This document shows positions 16,547 through 29,100 of a stretch of DNA of 64,000 nucleotides, in pieces. The translations under genes and the position numbers were made by a program. The stretch is from assembly GCA_030062745.1 (NCBI GenBank), contig CP099846.1, positions 1,860,001 through 1,924,000 of the forward strand, read 5' to 3'. This DNA is from Capitulum mitella (Eukaryota; Arthropoda; Thecostraca; Pollicipedomorpha; Pollicipedidae). The first letter of the stretch is position 1, and the number at the start of each line of letters is the position of its first letter. Under the pieces are notes generated by a model, which ran no database searches, was not told the origin of the DNA, and was given only the letters and a program-made list of their open reading frames with translations.

Positions 16547-19500
16547 CTTAAGTGAGGGGTGGGGCTCTGTGTGAACTGAAATCATACGAAAAACGCCTGC
16601 TAGGAAGACGATGTGCAATGGTTTTCACAAGAAATGCGGGCCTAAGGGGGCGGGGGTCGGGCCCCCGGCCCTCCCCTTTGGTTGTGCCAATGACTACGAT
16701 TGTACGTCGGTAAAAAGGACGTATGGCAAATGTATGCTAGCGCAGACGTGGGAATGGCAGCTAGAGGTGTGCGCAGTTAGAGGTAAACGAAAAATTACGC
16801 ATATCGAATACTCGTGAACCCGACCGCTCGTGCATGAATACACGATGACACAAATTTACATAATGAAAATGGATGCGAGACAAACAGACGTACGCAAATG
16901 AAGGTATGTTGTTGTAAATGTACTTGAACGTAGGTATATGCAAACGCAGTGCTTATGCATCGTGTGTCATTTTTGAACTGGCCAGTTTTAGTGGTCGCCA
17001 TGAATGTATGTTTGTCTTCGAAAACTGGGGACAAAGCCGGTTTTCAAGAGACGATAACGGAATTCAGACCGCCATTCCAAGCTCCGTCCGGTCATTTGAC
17101 TGTGCACGGCGTAGAGCTAGGAGCTGATTCAGGGGAAGGCTTAGGGAGATTATGTCCGCCGTCCCTAAGCTATGTTCACCCGCCGATGACCAAGCTGGGT
17201 ACATAGGTATTTATCTTTTCTAAACTAACTTACAAATCCCGACATTCGCGCGACTGAAACTTGTGAACACTTCACCGTTACCGTGAGGCAGTAAAACAAT
17301 GCCGTATTCAGCCCACTTCATAAGGTTTTTCTCAGTATTTGTGGCGTCCGGTCACCTACAAAGCCAAAGCCGCCACCCGAAAATATTGCTCGATTACATT
17401 TTGAGCTTCTGTCGTATCAAACATGAATGACAAAACTCTGGAAAGACTGAGATGTTGACAATATTAGGCCAGTTCCATTATGACGTCTGAATTAAGCTGC
17501 GCAAAAACGAATTGCCAGTCCCGCGCAGCACGCACCATGACTTTAAGAAAGTACGGTCTCTGCTCTTGGCATGGTGTCTTAATGCTTACTCCTGGGTGAC
17601 GGTGAGCAATATAGTGACTGGAGCCTACCCATTAAAGGCCTCTACTGCTCGGAGCGGCGCCAGCGTAATGTTGGAGGGCAGCGTGCTTCCTCATTTTGCG
17701 TTACTGCGGAGATGGGCCAGTTTGGTGCGTTTCGCAGAAGCGGCCTATGTCGATAAGGGACAGCTTATCCTAGAACGAACAGTGAATCACTCACTCACAG
17801 CATATCTTACGATGAACTGCATGTCTTCTCTCCCGTTCAGATGTAGCCCATGAATGAGGCGCCTTTTTTCGCGCACAGCACCACCATGAGCATCCGAAAC
17901 CCGATGCCTTCCTCATCTATGCCTGGCACTTAAGAAGCAGTTGTTTGTCTTTTACGCCATACACGGGCTTTGTACAATCATGCTTCAAGCCAACTCTTGC
18001 AACGCAAGCTCATCCATCCAGGCGAGCTCGTTATTCCCGACCCCACGTTCCTATTGCCACGCATTCCCCGCACCTTACAGCGCTGTATAAGGTCACTGCT
18101 CGATCTCTGTGAGCCATTGATAAAACGGAGCCCACTGAGCCCCAGCACAGGACGGCCAGTGGGCAGTTCTCCGTCTATGCGTTTGATCTGCGGTGTCTTC
18201 CTCACGTGGTCATTTTGCAGTCCTCAGTCCAAATGGCCGGTAGTACTACATGTACGTCACCAGTGTGCTATGTTCCTTTGAGCGGTGGACGCAAGGGTCC
18301 ACTCGCCGCTCGGTCAGGACGTCCAATCGTCTGTTTTACTGCGGTGAAAACCTGCGTTTACGTTCATTCCTTCATTATTAAGAGCCGTCATCAGCGTCAT
18401 TTTAATGGCTTGGGCACTGGAAATACACGTAAAGAAAAACGTATTTTTATGATCCCATCTCATTATTCGTTAGAGCTCAGCGAGGTGAAATTCCTGTTGA
18501 AAATCAAAACACGCTGCGCGAGTACAACGACCATTAAGCATTCGGAGAATCTGAGCTCGAGCGGCATCTCGGCTATTGCTCTCTTCTCGTCTTCAAAAGG
18601 TCTCAGGTTTCAAGTGGCTCAGCTGAATATTGGATAATGGGTAACGCGACAACATGCGTGAGACTCTGTGCGCTTGTCATCACTCAGGCAATTAGGGCGC
18701 CATCAAGTAAACCCTAGACGACGATTTCAAACTTATTAGCATTGAACAGATTGCCCATTCGGGTCGGAAAGCGGGAAAGGTCGCTTGGTTAATGACCGAC
18801 AAAGATGGTGGGAACGCAAGGGTGTCGTGTGTACAGACCTGAGACAATGACGAGTTAATTGGCCCATTCTCTACGTCAAGGACTAGAGTCACCGCCAGCG
18901 CGCCATTTCCTGGCATATCGACGCACCTCAGTAGCCTCCACAGCACCTTTAAGATCACTCCGCTGCTTGTCGACCCCTCCCCCTCACCCCAGTCATGAAC
19001 GTGTGTCCGACCCCGTCGTCTGATTACCAGCAACGCCTTTCGATGCTAAAGACGCCACAAGATGTTCCAGAATGAACTACGAACATGGCAGTGTCTCTTG
19101 GGGTGTGAGCTTAAAACGTGACAGCATCAGGACGAGCCAAGAGCTGGACACGTATGCCGGGCGAACTTAGAACGCTATAGTATGTCCCATCCTGAGTTAA
19201 CAGAGCAAACATGTTCTGGGCCGAGCCAAGAGTATTACAGCAAGACGTAGAGGAGCTAAAAATGCGTTAACATGTCCCAGGGATGTGGTGGATATAACGT
19301 GGTGGATATATTAGGTGGTGGTGGTGGGGATCTTACTGTGGACACCATGAGATCCTGGATCCTGTGAAGAGCAAAGCGGCTCGAGTTTAAAGAAAACAAT
19401 CGACATATATTTAATAAAGAAAACGAAGTATAGCGACCGTGGAAAGGGACGGTAGCTTGACAGGTTCGGTGCTAATAGGGGTGTCACCGATCTTTGCTGA

Positions 19501-22500
19501 GCCGATATGAAATGATGTGTTTCTTTGAACACTGAAGATAAACATGACTTCACTTTGCCAATAACCAGAGCCGCCTTGGAATATTTTGCTTTTGAACGAA
19601 TAAAGCTCTATACAGCGGCACTTCGAAACACCATCCCAGCCCGAAGAGCGGAACATACATTTGGCAAAATCAAATGGTTTAATGGGGTATTTTACCGTCG
19701 TCTTGGAGAACACGTGCAACTCGTAACGATTATTCGCAATGGATGTACCCTCCGTACTAAGACATGAACGGAAGCATGCGTCGATGTCTTGTAAAATAAA
19801 ATTATTTCTTCCTACTGCCCTGAGACACCAGCCCCGCCCCAGCCCGGATGGAAGCTGAGGGTCTGTTTTTTAGCGCGGCATATCCTGCGCAGATGGGAGC
19901 CGTGCTCCCCTCGCCGGCGGAGGGGGGGGGGGGACCGACAGGCGCTCCGCGGGAGACCGTGGGAACCCGGGAGCGGTGCGTGGCTGTGCGTGGATGTAGC
20001 GGCATGGCCGGCTGGAATCTGGCGACAGATGGCCACTGGGGAGCAGTCAGAGGGTGGCCGGGCGGCGGCCGCTCTCCCTGGAGGGGCGCCAGTAAAAAGG
20101 CCACCGTGGCTAGGGGACGGCAGTCCGGCCCAGACAATCGCGATTACCCCGTACCGAGATCATGAGGAACGTTTCATATGAAGATTAGGGCTCAGATGAA
20201 GTTCCACGCATTTGTTTACGGACTTCGAATGCGTGGCGCGTGGAAGATTGTCAGTTCGCTCTTTTTGCGCAAGATACCCCGAGTGGGTGCGTTCAGTCCA
20301 GGAGACCATATTCCGTTTCAGTTTCTGAGGGGACGAGTGTGCGATAGGCACAGGTTAGAGCTCAGAGCAGCACAGAAAAAAGCAGAACCGAGTCCACGCC
20401 TGGAGCCAGTCGAGGTAACGTCGCGTGACCTACCGCTGTACCACTGTAAAGGAGCGGTTGAAATGTTTCATGCACCGCGGCTGTGAGATACGAAGTATGG
20501 ATGATGAATGCAGTAGGCCGAAGAAGCTGATAGAGCGGCAGTCCCTTACTTACTTTAAGGAGAATTAATATGTACCTTATTAATGCATGCTCCTGCCACA
20601 TTAAGTGCTTTGTGCTTCCGATATGGTTTGCTCCTCCTTGATTTTCTTGATTTGTTCTCCCCACATTTCATGAGCAAGTTTGTTATGCTGTTCGAAACAT
20701 TAAGAGCATTGCTGAGCGGAACAATATTACGTTGTTCGGCTGTTCAGGTGGGATAAAGCCGGTCTTTCCGTCATGACAATGTAGTGCAAGAGTTACAAGA
20801 GTAATTCAAGTTGCTTTAATGCTCGATATCTGGCTCGTGGTTCAGCAGGCAGCTTGCCAACAGGAGGTCACGCTCACAACGACATGATCGTGTCGTATCG
20901 TTGACGTCACGTCAAACTTTTGCCACAGTCATCAGTGATCAGTGATCACCTGTACTCCAAGAATCGTACGATCGGGTGTGAGATTAAAGTTTCAATTAAA
21001 AAATTCTAATTTAGCATGGGCTCTGATTCCAAACCTTCATCCCTCATCGCATCACATCACTATGCCGACATTTGTAAAGAAGTTCCTTATGTGGCTGATA
21101 TGAACTCTTCCGTAAGTGCATGGGCACGTTTCAAGGGGAGGCGACATAAACATTGTTTGCCCAGCTAAAAGACCGAGACTTTTGTAAGCTTTTTTACCAT
21201 CCCAGCTTTGCCCCTGTCTGCAGGACAGCCTAGTGCCCTATTGGAGCCATGCATCGTATGGAGCATTCTGCGAGTGCTTCCAAAGTGATGCAAACGACGC
21301 TGTCCTCCAATGTTTCTATCACAGGCTCAGACACGGTCACGGGCGTCAGTTTCTATTCTTTTGTGAAGGCCCTGCCCCCTCCCTCAAGTTGAATTGGGCC
21401 TCCAGTGCTGGTTTGGGCCCTCTTCAATATTTTCTGCTGGTTTTATCTAACAAGGGAAATAGGCAATGCTAACGGAAAGAACGGCCGCAGTAGATAAGGC
21501 ATAGCCAGAAAGTATCAAATGGGGCTCAAAGTGGTCTAAACCATTTAGAAAACAAACAGCGACAGATTTCGTGGTGAGCATGGGGATGCATAAATTTTTA
21601 TTTGATAAATAGCAACAAAAACCTTACGAATTTCCGTTGGTCTAAAGTGGGCTAAATCCGTTGAGACAACCAGATTTGAGGGAGGTTGGCTTGACGGGCC
21701 CCCCCCCAATCATTTACACAAAACGACACCCCTGAACGCCGTCCCACTGGCCTTTCCGTGTTTCAGCCAGCCATCTGGCCAGAACGTAAACAGGCCTGTG
21801 CTCTGCTCTGTTCCACTATCACTCGGCGGCCCGTTCCGCGCCCAGCCAGTCGGGACGCCACGTGGCCCGCTCCCAGGCCTGACGCCGCTGACGCCGCGTC
21901 GCCGGCGTCGACAGCTGCGTCGGCAGCGACGGCATCCTCGGCGCAGCTGCGGCCCGGCCGACGAACGCCGGGGGGACGGGGTCAGCTGTTCCCCTCGGGA
22001 CCGCACCTGGTGCCGCCGCCACCGCCGCCGAACGCGCTGTAATTGGTGATCATTACTGGAGCGCAGGGTGTCAGCGCCGGGCTTGATCGCGATACGATGC
22101 TATCGCGCCGGTGCAATCGTGCAGCTGGAAATGGCCGCAGCAGTCCCACGTCGACCCCAGGTCACGGCACTGACCGCAGGAACTCTCAGCCGTCCGGATC
22201 CGGCGGCCCGGCCTGGCGTTACCGTGCGGGAGCCTGCGGATTCCCGTCGAGAGGCGGTCGGACCGGCGATCTTTGGGATCAGTTCAGACTGTCGAATGGA
22301 TTGATTGCTGCTGATATGGTGCGAATATCATGTAGAAATTTTGTACTCCTGGAACGACTGCTGAGACTGTTTTCCCAACCACGAGTTGTGTTTCTCGGTC
22401 CTCCCACCTAACATCAGATGTTCATGTCTAAGTAGCTCAAAAACTCGTGAAAAGATTTCATACATTTGAACTGACTGATGTTTGCCGATATCCCATCGTA

Positions 22501-23031
22501 TCATTCATATTCCACTATTAATTTCGCCCATGAACTGCACATTTACATTATCCCGGCACCGTCTGGAGGGGTATCAGATGGGGCTTCCCCTCGGTTTTTC
22601 TTGAATAACTTCTGAATCGTTAGAGTTAGCCTAACCAAATTTTCAGCACCTGTTCAACAATCAGTTCTGCATATTTTGGCATCAAAACCATTTTCATGCT
22701 AGATCAGATCATGTAGATATAACATCATAAGTGAACCCTTGCATGCTTGTTTTTGTTCGTTCAGGCGGTGGTGCGAACATGCTGCGTTTTTTTTGTAATA
22801 TCTACGAGTATAATGCATTGATTATTTGGATTTGCATAGGAAACGGCCCCCAAAGGGATACACAATCGTGACATGTCAACATTAGAGGTCATGCTAGGTC
22901 ACATGCATGATGGTAATTGGACTGATTCGCAATGTGATTGATATAAGTTGTTGCAGCTGACTTCCACATCGTTCAAATCAGACAAGCAAATCAATATGTA
23001 CTTCTTAGCACAGTTCACCAAATGCAACGTG

Positions 23032-23052
23032 AGGTCATGTCAGGTCAGGTCA
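23032..23052 (+). other. AGGTCA direct repeats (DR4)
   Basis: AGGTCA-TGTC-AGGTCA followed directly by GGTCA. The surrounding DNA at about 22860-23520 is rich in the same half-site on both strands and probably belongs to a dispersed repeat. Confidence 0.35.
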
Positions 23053-23916
23053 CGTCATAGGTAGACGTAAAACGAAATGAAATGCAATGTTGTCTTTGGA
23101 AGATCGTGCAGTAGCAGCAGACAGCAATTATTGTTCGTAGTCAGAGAAAGAAAAATGGCTATTTGTCTTGATCTGCCTTAACCTTGACCCACTAAAGAGC
23201 AGACAGAACGTATTCAGTTATCACGAGATTATCATTTCATCAGTTATCATTTCAGTTCTGTACTTGATGCAGTTAAGAGTCACAGCGAGTAACGTTTGCT
23301 CTTTATCAGGAAGAGTAATGCAATCTTATCCGACCTGATCTAGACTGACCTTTACCGGATGAAGCGCAGATGATGCAAAACTGATCATAAGAAGGTTTCA
23401 CGTTCATTCTTTTCGTCACGTTGATCAAAACAGCAGCGAGAAAGTATCGATCTTTAGCAAGTAAAGTAAGGCCAGTATTTCGCCTGACCTACGTTGACCT
23501 TGACCCGGCATTTTTAGCATTTTGGCTTGCATTTGATGCGAAAGATCGTGACCTTTCGTTTGATATCAAATTAAATGCTCTAAGACCTTTAATTACTGCT
23601 ACTGATAATATGAGGTACAAAGCGATGTCAGTTTTACAGACGTCGTGTTATACGTTTTACGATACGTGCGACGTCATCAGTCGCGTGACCAGGGCTAACA
23701 TAATATTTTCTGAATTGCAAGATTCCGGACTATCGATTGGTGGTAGACCGGTTCAGATCCGACGGTTAGATCCTGAGATAGCAGGGGGTGCCTTTTTTGA
23801 CATCCTTAGGCGGTCGCGGGCACATCAACATGCCAGGCGGTGCCGGATTGATAAATAATATGCACATTACTGTGAAGTGAATGAAGACAGCATCGATTGG
23901 GACATAGTTTCAAATT

Positions 23917-23936
23917 ATAGGCGTAGCCAGGATTTT
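23917..23936 (+). mobile_element. hAT-type terminal motif (GGCGTAGCCAGGATTTTG)
   Basis: The core GGCGTAGCCAGG matches the hAT-like terminal repeats elsewhere in the window. The other end was not found. Confidence 0.4.
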
Positions 23937-25117
23937 GCCATAGAGGGAGCCAAAACGAATCCATCCCACCCCCTTCCCTCAAAACTCTGAAAAGTTCTCG
24001 GATTTCACTTTTCATTCCACTTTATGTTCGACTTTCGGGAAGTTTGATGTGTTTTCATTTCTGACGCTCACGGAAACGTTGAGTTTTCAGCCCTGAGTGG
24101 GAACCATGGTCCCATGGCCCTCCTTCGGTATGTTCTAGGTTCTGAATTAAAAAAGAATTGATTCAATAAAAAAGATCTGCAGCAAATCTGAATCAGAATC
24201 GATTCCAGACTCTTGAAATCGAGCTGTGAACAGGACTCAAGAACAAGCTTAATGCCACCCTTCCTCGCGCAGCCATAACTACCCTGCCTGCTGGCGCGGC
24301 GACCTTCAGCAGGCCTCTGATGTTGGCCTGGAGACGCCGCCCCTCAGGTAACGTCGCGTGAAACCCGAGACCGCTCTTCCGAATTCCAGCATAAACGGTG
24401 TCTAGGTTCTGTGTTTGCTCAGGGTGTTGTCATTTGTTTCGCTTAATTTGGAGTGAGCCCCGCCCACGGGGGCGATTTGTCCGCGGCGCGTATTCATGAA
24501 TTTTTCTTATCGCAGGTTTCATCAGAAACGGATAACCGATGGTCCGATATTCGACCTATTTTGAATTTTCTCTCAGGTGAGCGTGTAATGAATTATGACA
24601 AATGTGGGCCGGCCGGCCGATGCAGCGGGAGACTCGCTTACCCCTCTGCCCACACAGATTAGTACCGGCCGCATTCCTGCTGCCCACGCCGGGGCCCGCC
24701 GCCCAGGACAGCGGGCGGGGGCCGTCGGCTCAGGACGGCCACGCTCGTGGTCGCGCCTGAGAGCTCAGGCCGACTCGGGACGTCGGAGACGGCGGACGGC
24801 AGAAACGGGCGCGGCGTTCCGGCCGTTAGTCGATGCAGACGAGCAGGAGAGCTGCACGACTTGGGACTCGTGACCGAGGTGTTAGGGCCGCCGCTCTTGC
24901 TCCTGCCGAGCCGTTCTCCCTCACACACGCTTGCCCGTTACGAACTGGAGGATTGGACGGCTGAGGCCATGGCCCGGAGGGCGGGGATAGAGGGGACGAG
25001 TCCCCTGCTATCTTCAGGCAGAGGGGACTGTACACTTCCATCTCTCCGGATCTCTGCATACTGCTTTTCTGCGTCATCAGTCAAAGACGGCACTCTTCAT
25101 TTGGCAGGAATCGCCGT

Positions 25118-26149
25118 GGAGGCACCTCAGGCCAATTTTGGCCCTGTTGAGGATAAAAGGAAAATAACTGCCAAAAATAGTGTTTTTAAGATACAACTTA
25201 AAACTTTATATGGATGCATAGCTAAATAGTTGGGCAACGTGCAAATACAATTTTGTTTATCTGAGATCACTTTACAAGGTCAGGTCAAGGTTAAAAAGTC
25301 AAAATTTGGTTTTATAGTAATATCTTCGGCAGTATTTTTTAAAATGCCAAACCCGGAATACATATGACGTAGAATGGTACTCTCTACTTGTGTATCAAGT
25401 TTCAGTTTGACATCAGATCGGGTAACGGAGCTATGACCTAAAATGTCGGTGCGCGTGCCCTATATCACAATAGCCATAAAATGGAATTTTGAAATAGAGT
25501 GAATTCAGATGATTGGAAACGTTCACAGACAATATTAAATGCACACGAGATCATTCCAAGTAACTCCAAGGTCACTGGAGGTCATTTAAGGTCAAAGGTC
25601 GCAAGTTGACCTGAAGAGCATATGACCACGACTGTTCCCCCTTTTTCATGTCTTTGACACCGTCTATGCTAACATTATGCAAACATTGTAATACGATTTA
25701 TGCTTGTTTAGCATGACATGACTAGCAGAAGCCAAAAAAGTGCTTTTACCTTTTTCTTCATTCAGTTTTTGGAAAACTAATCCTCCTATTTTTAAAAACC
25801 CTGTGAACGCCTATGAATTCTCTCAAAATTTCAAATGTGTGTATCAATGGCAAAAGTCTTATCCATAATCTCTGGATTCATGTCAATTTAACTGAAATCG
25901 GTCCATAAACAACATAGTTATAAGAAGTCCAAGAGCACCTCCCATTTCGGTATTTTTGCCCCCCTGTATCTACCCATTTCAAAATTTTGAAAGTTTCTTT
26001 TTTTAAAAATGTAGCTCACATCATGGCAAATCGATTGCCTTTGTTGCAATAAAATCGGATTTGTAGTTCTCGAGATCTCAGGGGGGGGGCGAATCCGTCC
26101 CCCTGCCGGGAATCGGCCATACCATCTAGCCCTCCGGGAATAGGGTTAA
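25118..26149 (+). repeat. Decayed dispersed repeat, copy 1
   Basis: From 25118 (GGAGGCACCTCAGGCC) for about 145 bases it closely matches 63856-64000 in the same orientation, including ACTTTATATGGATG and AGCTAAATAGTTGGGCAA. The right part ends at 26086-26149 with a G/C run and AATAGGGTTAA. That end is the inverse of the TTAACCCTATTCCCG start at 63675. It therefore looks like a composite of at least two transposon families. Confidence 0.65.
25569..25601 (+). other. Four AGGTCA-type half-sites in series
   Basis: AGGTCA-CTGG-AGGTCA-TTTA-AGGTCA-A-AGGTCG gives two DR4 steps and one DR1 step, with an inverted TGACCT shortly after. It lies inside a dispersed repeat. Receptor binding is an inference. 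Confidence 0.4.
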
Positions 26150-29100
26150 GGCGATAGGATCCGGATCTTGAGTCGTTCTAGAATCTAACAGGATGCTGTA
26201 GTATGAACGAATTGCTTTTATAACAGTCAGAAAAGGCTCCATGAAAATACTATGATAATACTAATCCATGAAAATACTAAGCCCTAAAGCTCCTCGGTCA
26301 CGACCAGGACTGACCTTCAGTCGCGAAAAAATGCCTAGCTGACTGCATGAAAGGTTCGGGATTCCGTCACAGAGCTTTGTTATGTGCTCTTGAGGAGGCG
26401 AATATGGTCCATGGGTTTAATGACGTCCGTACCTGCCGTTAAATAGGCCTCGGCGTACAAGAGCCGAAATAAAATATTCCCTTATCGGAAATGCAGGTCT
26501 ACCGATCATAGCGGAGGCCGAAAAGATTAAATCTTTCTAAAAGGATCCCTACACGCCCAAGAACGAGCCTCTGGCAGAATAAACTTCTGCGGTTCTTTGA
26601 CTTAATGAAATGCTCCGGCTTAAAGACAATATTTCATATGTTGTTTTGGCTTGAAGGCCCTTACTGCCCGTTTTCACGTGACGAATATCGAGCATATCGG
26701 AACAACATACTTATAGGACTCAAAGATTAAAACGTGTTTCTATTGCAACCAGCATTGCACAACTATTTTGGAACGCAATAATCCTGGACTTAATAAGAGA
26801 CCATGCTCTAGAAAGGGGACACCGTCTGGAGACAATCCACGGCTCCCAATGACAATCAAACGTATACGAACGAGGCTTGCACAAATAATAACTGTCAGTG
26901 AATTCAAGCAAATATAATCTGATCCCAACAAAGTTGGCTGCACTTTCTAGTGTGAACAGCGGGATAAGCAATCGATACTCAGGGTTGTTGCCTCTCGTGT
27001 CTTACTTGAGTTGCAAGATATCAAGAAATGTTCCAAAAATGTTTTTCTCTGTCAAACTGTACTTGATGCTGACAAACCTGAAAGATATTACTGAGTGATC
27101 ATCTGGCCTCTCTGATCCATGTTTTTTACTGCTATGTCCGTGTGATGATATGTATACGCGCGATGAAAGTTCCAGCATCTTTTAATGCGGCTGCGTTTTG
27201 TCCCCAGCATTGCATCTGTCCGAGCTCCCAACATTTGGTGTGCAAATTTCCGTCCTTTAAGCTACAAGCGGAAACGATGGTGTTAAACTACTTCTACGTT
27301 TATTTCTTGATACGTTCAGCATGGATGGCAATGTGACGCAGCACAGTCCTAAACAAATCAGGAAAATGCTGAAATGAAAATGAAATGACGAAATGAAATG
27401 ATGAAAATGAAAATGAAAAGCTTGCCATGAAAGGATTCATGTCAAGATTCGAATCGGCGCGTTCTACGCCTAATATTTCTAGTTCAATTATCACGTGATT
27501 AATGTTGTAGGAATAAAAATAAATTTCTGCATCCCAGTTTTTCCCAGTAGCACTTTAAGTTTTGTGGACTGCCGGGTAAACTACGTTACCTTAACTTATA
27601 TCGCTGGGTCGTGTGTCATTTTTTGGTTTGTCCCCTCCTATCAGAAATCCATGGCGCTGCCCCTAGCAATTGCTGGGTATTTTCGAAAATTAGAGGGGAG
27701 GGGTCAGAGTATGATTTCAGATTCTTTCTTTCCAGTGGTTGTCATGTCGATCTATGCTTTTCTAATATTTAAGTCTCCAAAAAATGTGAGCAGTCTTGAT
27801 GTTCGCAAACCATCAGGATCTCCAGCCACGGACGTGGCCGACATAAAAACAAGGTGTGGAAGAGAACCATTTTTTTCAGGAGATTTGCACAGAAGCATGT
27901 CTTGGTGCTCTCTGCACGAACAAAACTTAAACTGTCCGCAGGGAAGTATCCGTGTTTTCTTTTTTTCTCGGTTGTGCATAAAAAGGCAAATTTTTATCTT
28001 TTCCTTCTTATTTCGGAAACAACATGTTCATAGCTAGGAACAGTCGTCTATAATTCGTTTTCTCCTCCAACACATAATTGCTTTGCGTCATCCTTCGCGT
28101 TCATGACATTTTCACAAATGAGGACGAAAATATATGCATGGATATAGCTTCTATGTCCATGCAATCCGCACACCTGGGTGACCTGAACATTGCCATAGCA
28201 ACTCTCACAACACCCACTTAGCAACCAAGAGCCCATCGAATCCCAACTTTCTCCACAGCTATGTACATAGGTGATGAAACGTCCACAGCAGTGTTTTGCG
28301 AAGGAAAACAATGTCACTATCGATAGTTCAGGTCATCAAGCTTTGCTAGGAAATTTACTCTCGTGATGAGGTGGCATTCGGGTATACGGCACGTACAGGG
28401 CATAAAACGTAAACGAATATTTCTTTGGAATGTCAGCGAAGCGCACACTTTGATTTGTTTGGCGAAAGAAAGCACGACACGGTTAAGGCCAGACACCTCC
28501 AACATAATCCATGACGCCATTTACCAATGGACGCAGCTAAATATCGTTTTCGTTCTGTTAGCGTGCGTGCATGCTTCATGCAAGACTCAAACGTCGCTTG
28601 CATTTGGCTCCGAACGCATTTGAGCAGAGCTTGAGCGGAATAAAAAATCATCTGGCTAACTTAAAGCTCTGGAGTCTATCTGGCGCCCTCTGAATGAACG
28701 ACCGTATGCTGAACGCCTAGAAGTGTTCATCATACGGCCGTACTAAAGCCAAGGACGTACTAGAGCTAGTACTCCCTTAGCAGCTAAAGGTGGGGACAAG
28801 AACAGTTGAAAGACTGGCAATGGCCAACAAAACCATGTTACGTCATGGCCGAACAAGGGACCACTAAAATTCTTGAAAATAAGTAATTGTATTTTTTCCA
28901 ATCATTCTTTCCTCTCCAGACGACGTCCTAACGGCGCACCGAACGGAAAAAAACTTCCACGAGCGCCGCGAACACGCAAAAAGCCGTTTTGAGCGAGGAA
29001 GCCGGCGGAATACTTGTATGACATTGCATTGGGTATTTTACGACTTTTCGTTTCATGAAACGCCTGAAGCAGTTATCAGGCGCAAAGGAATTCCTCTTCA

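Noticed and set aside
23421..23858. 145-codon plus-strand open frame, fairly protein-like
   Set aside because: Lies in AGGTCA-rich repetitive DNA, has no recognisable domain and no supporting promoter or poly(A) context. Could be revisited with RNA data.
27495..28037. 180-codon plus-strand open frame
   Set aside because: Hydrophobic/Ser-rich without a family, overlaps repeat-like G-rich DNA, no splice or poly(A) support.
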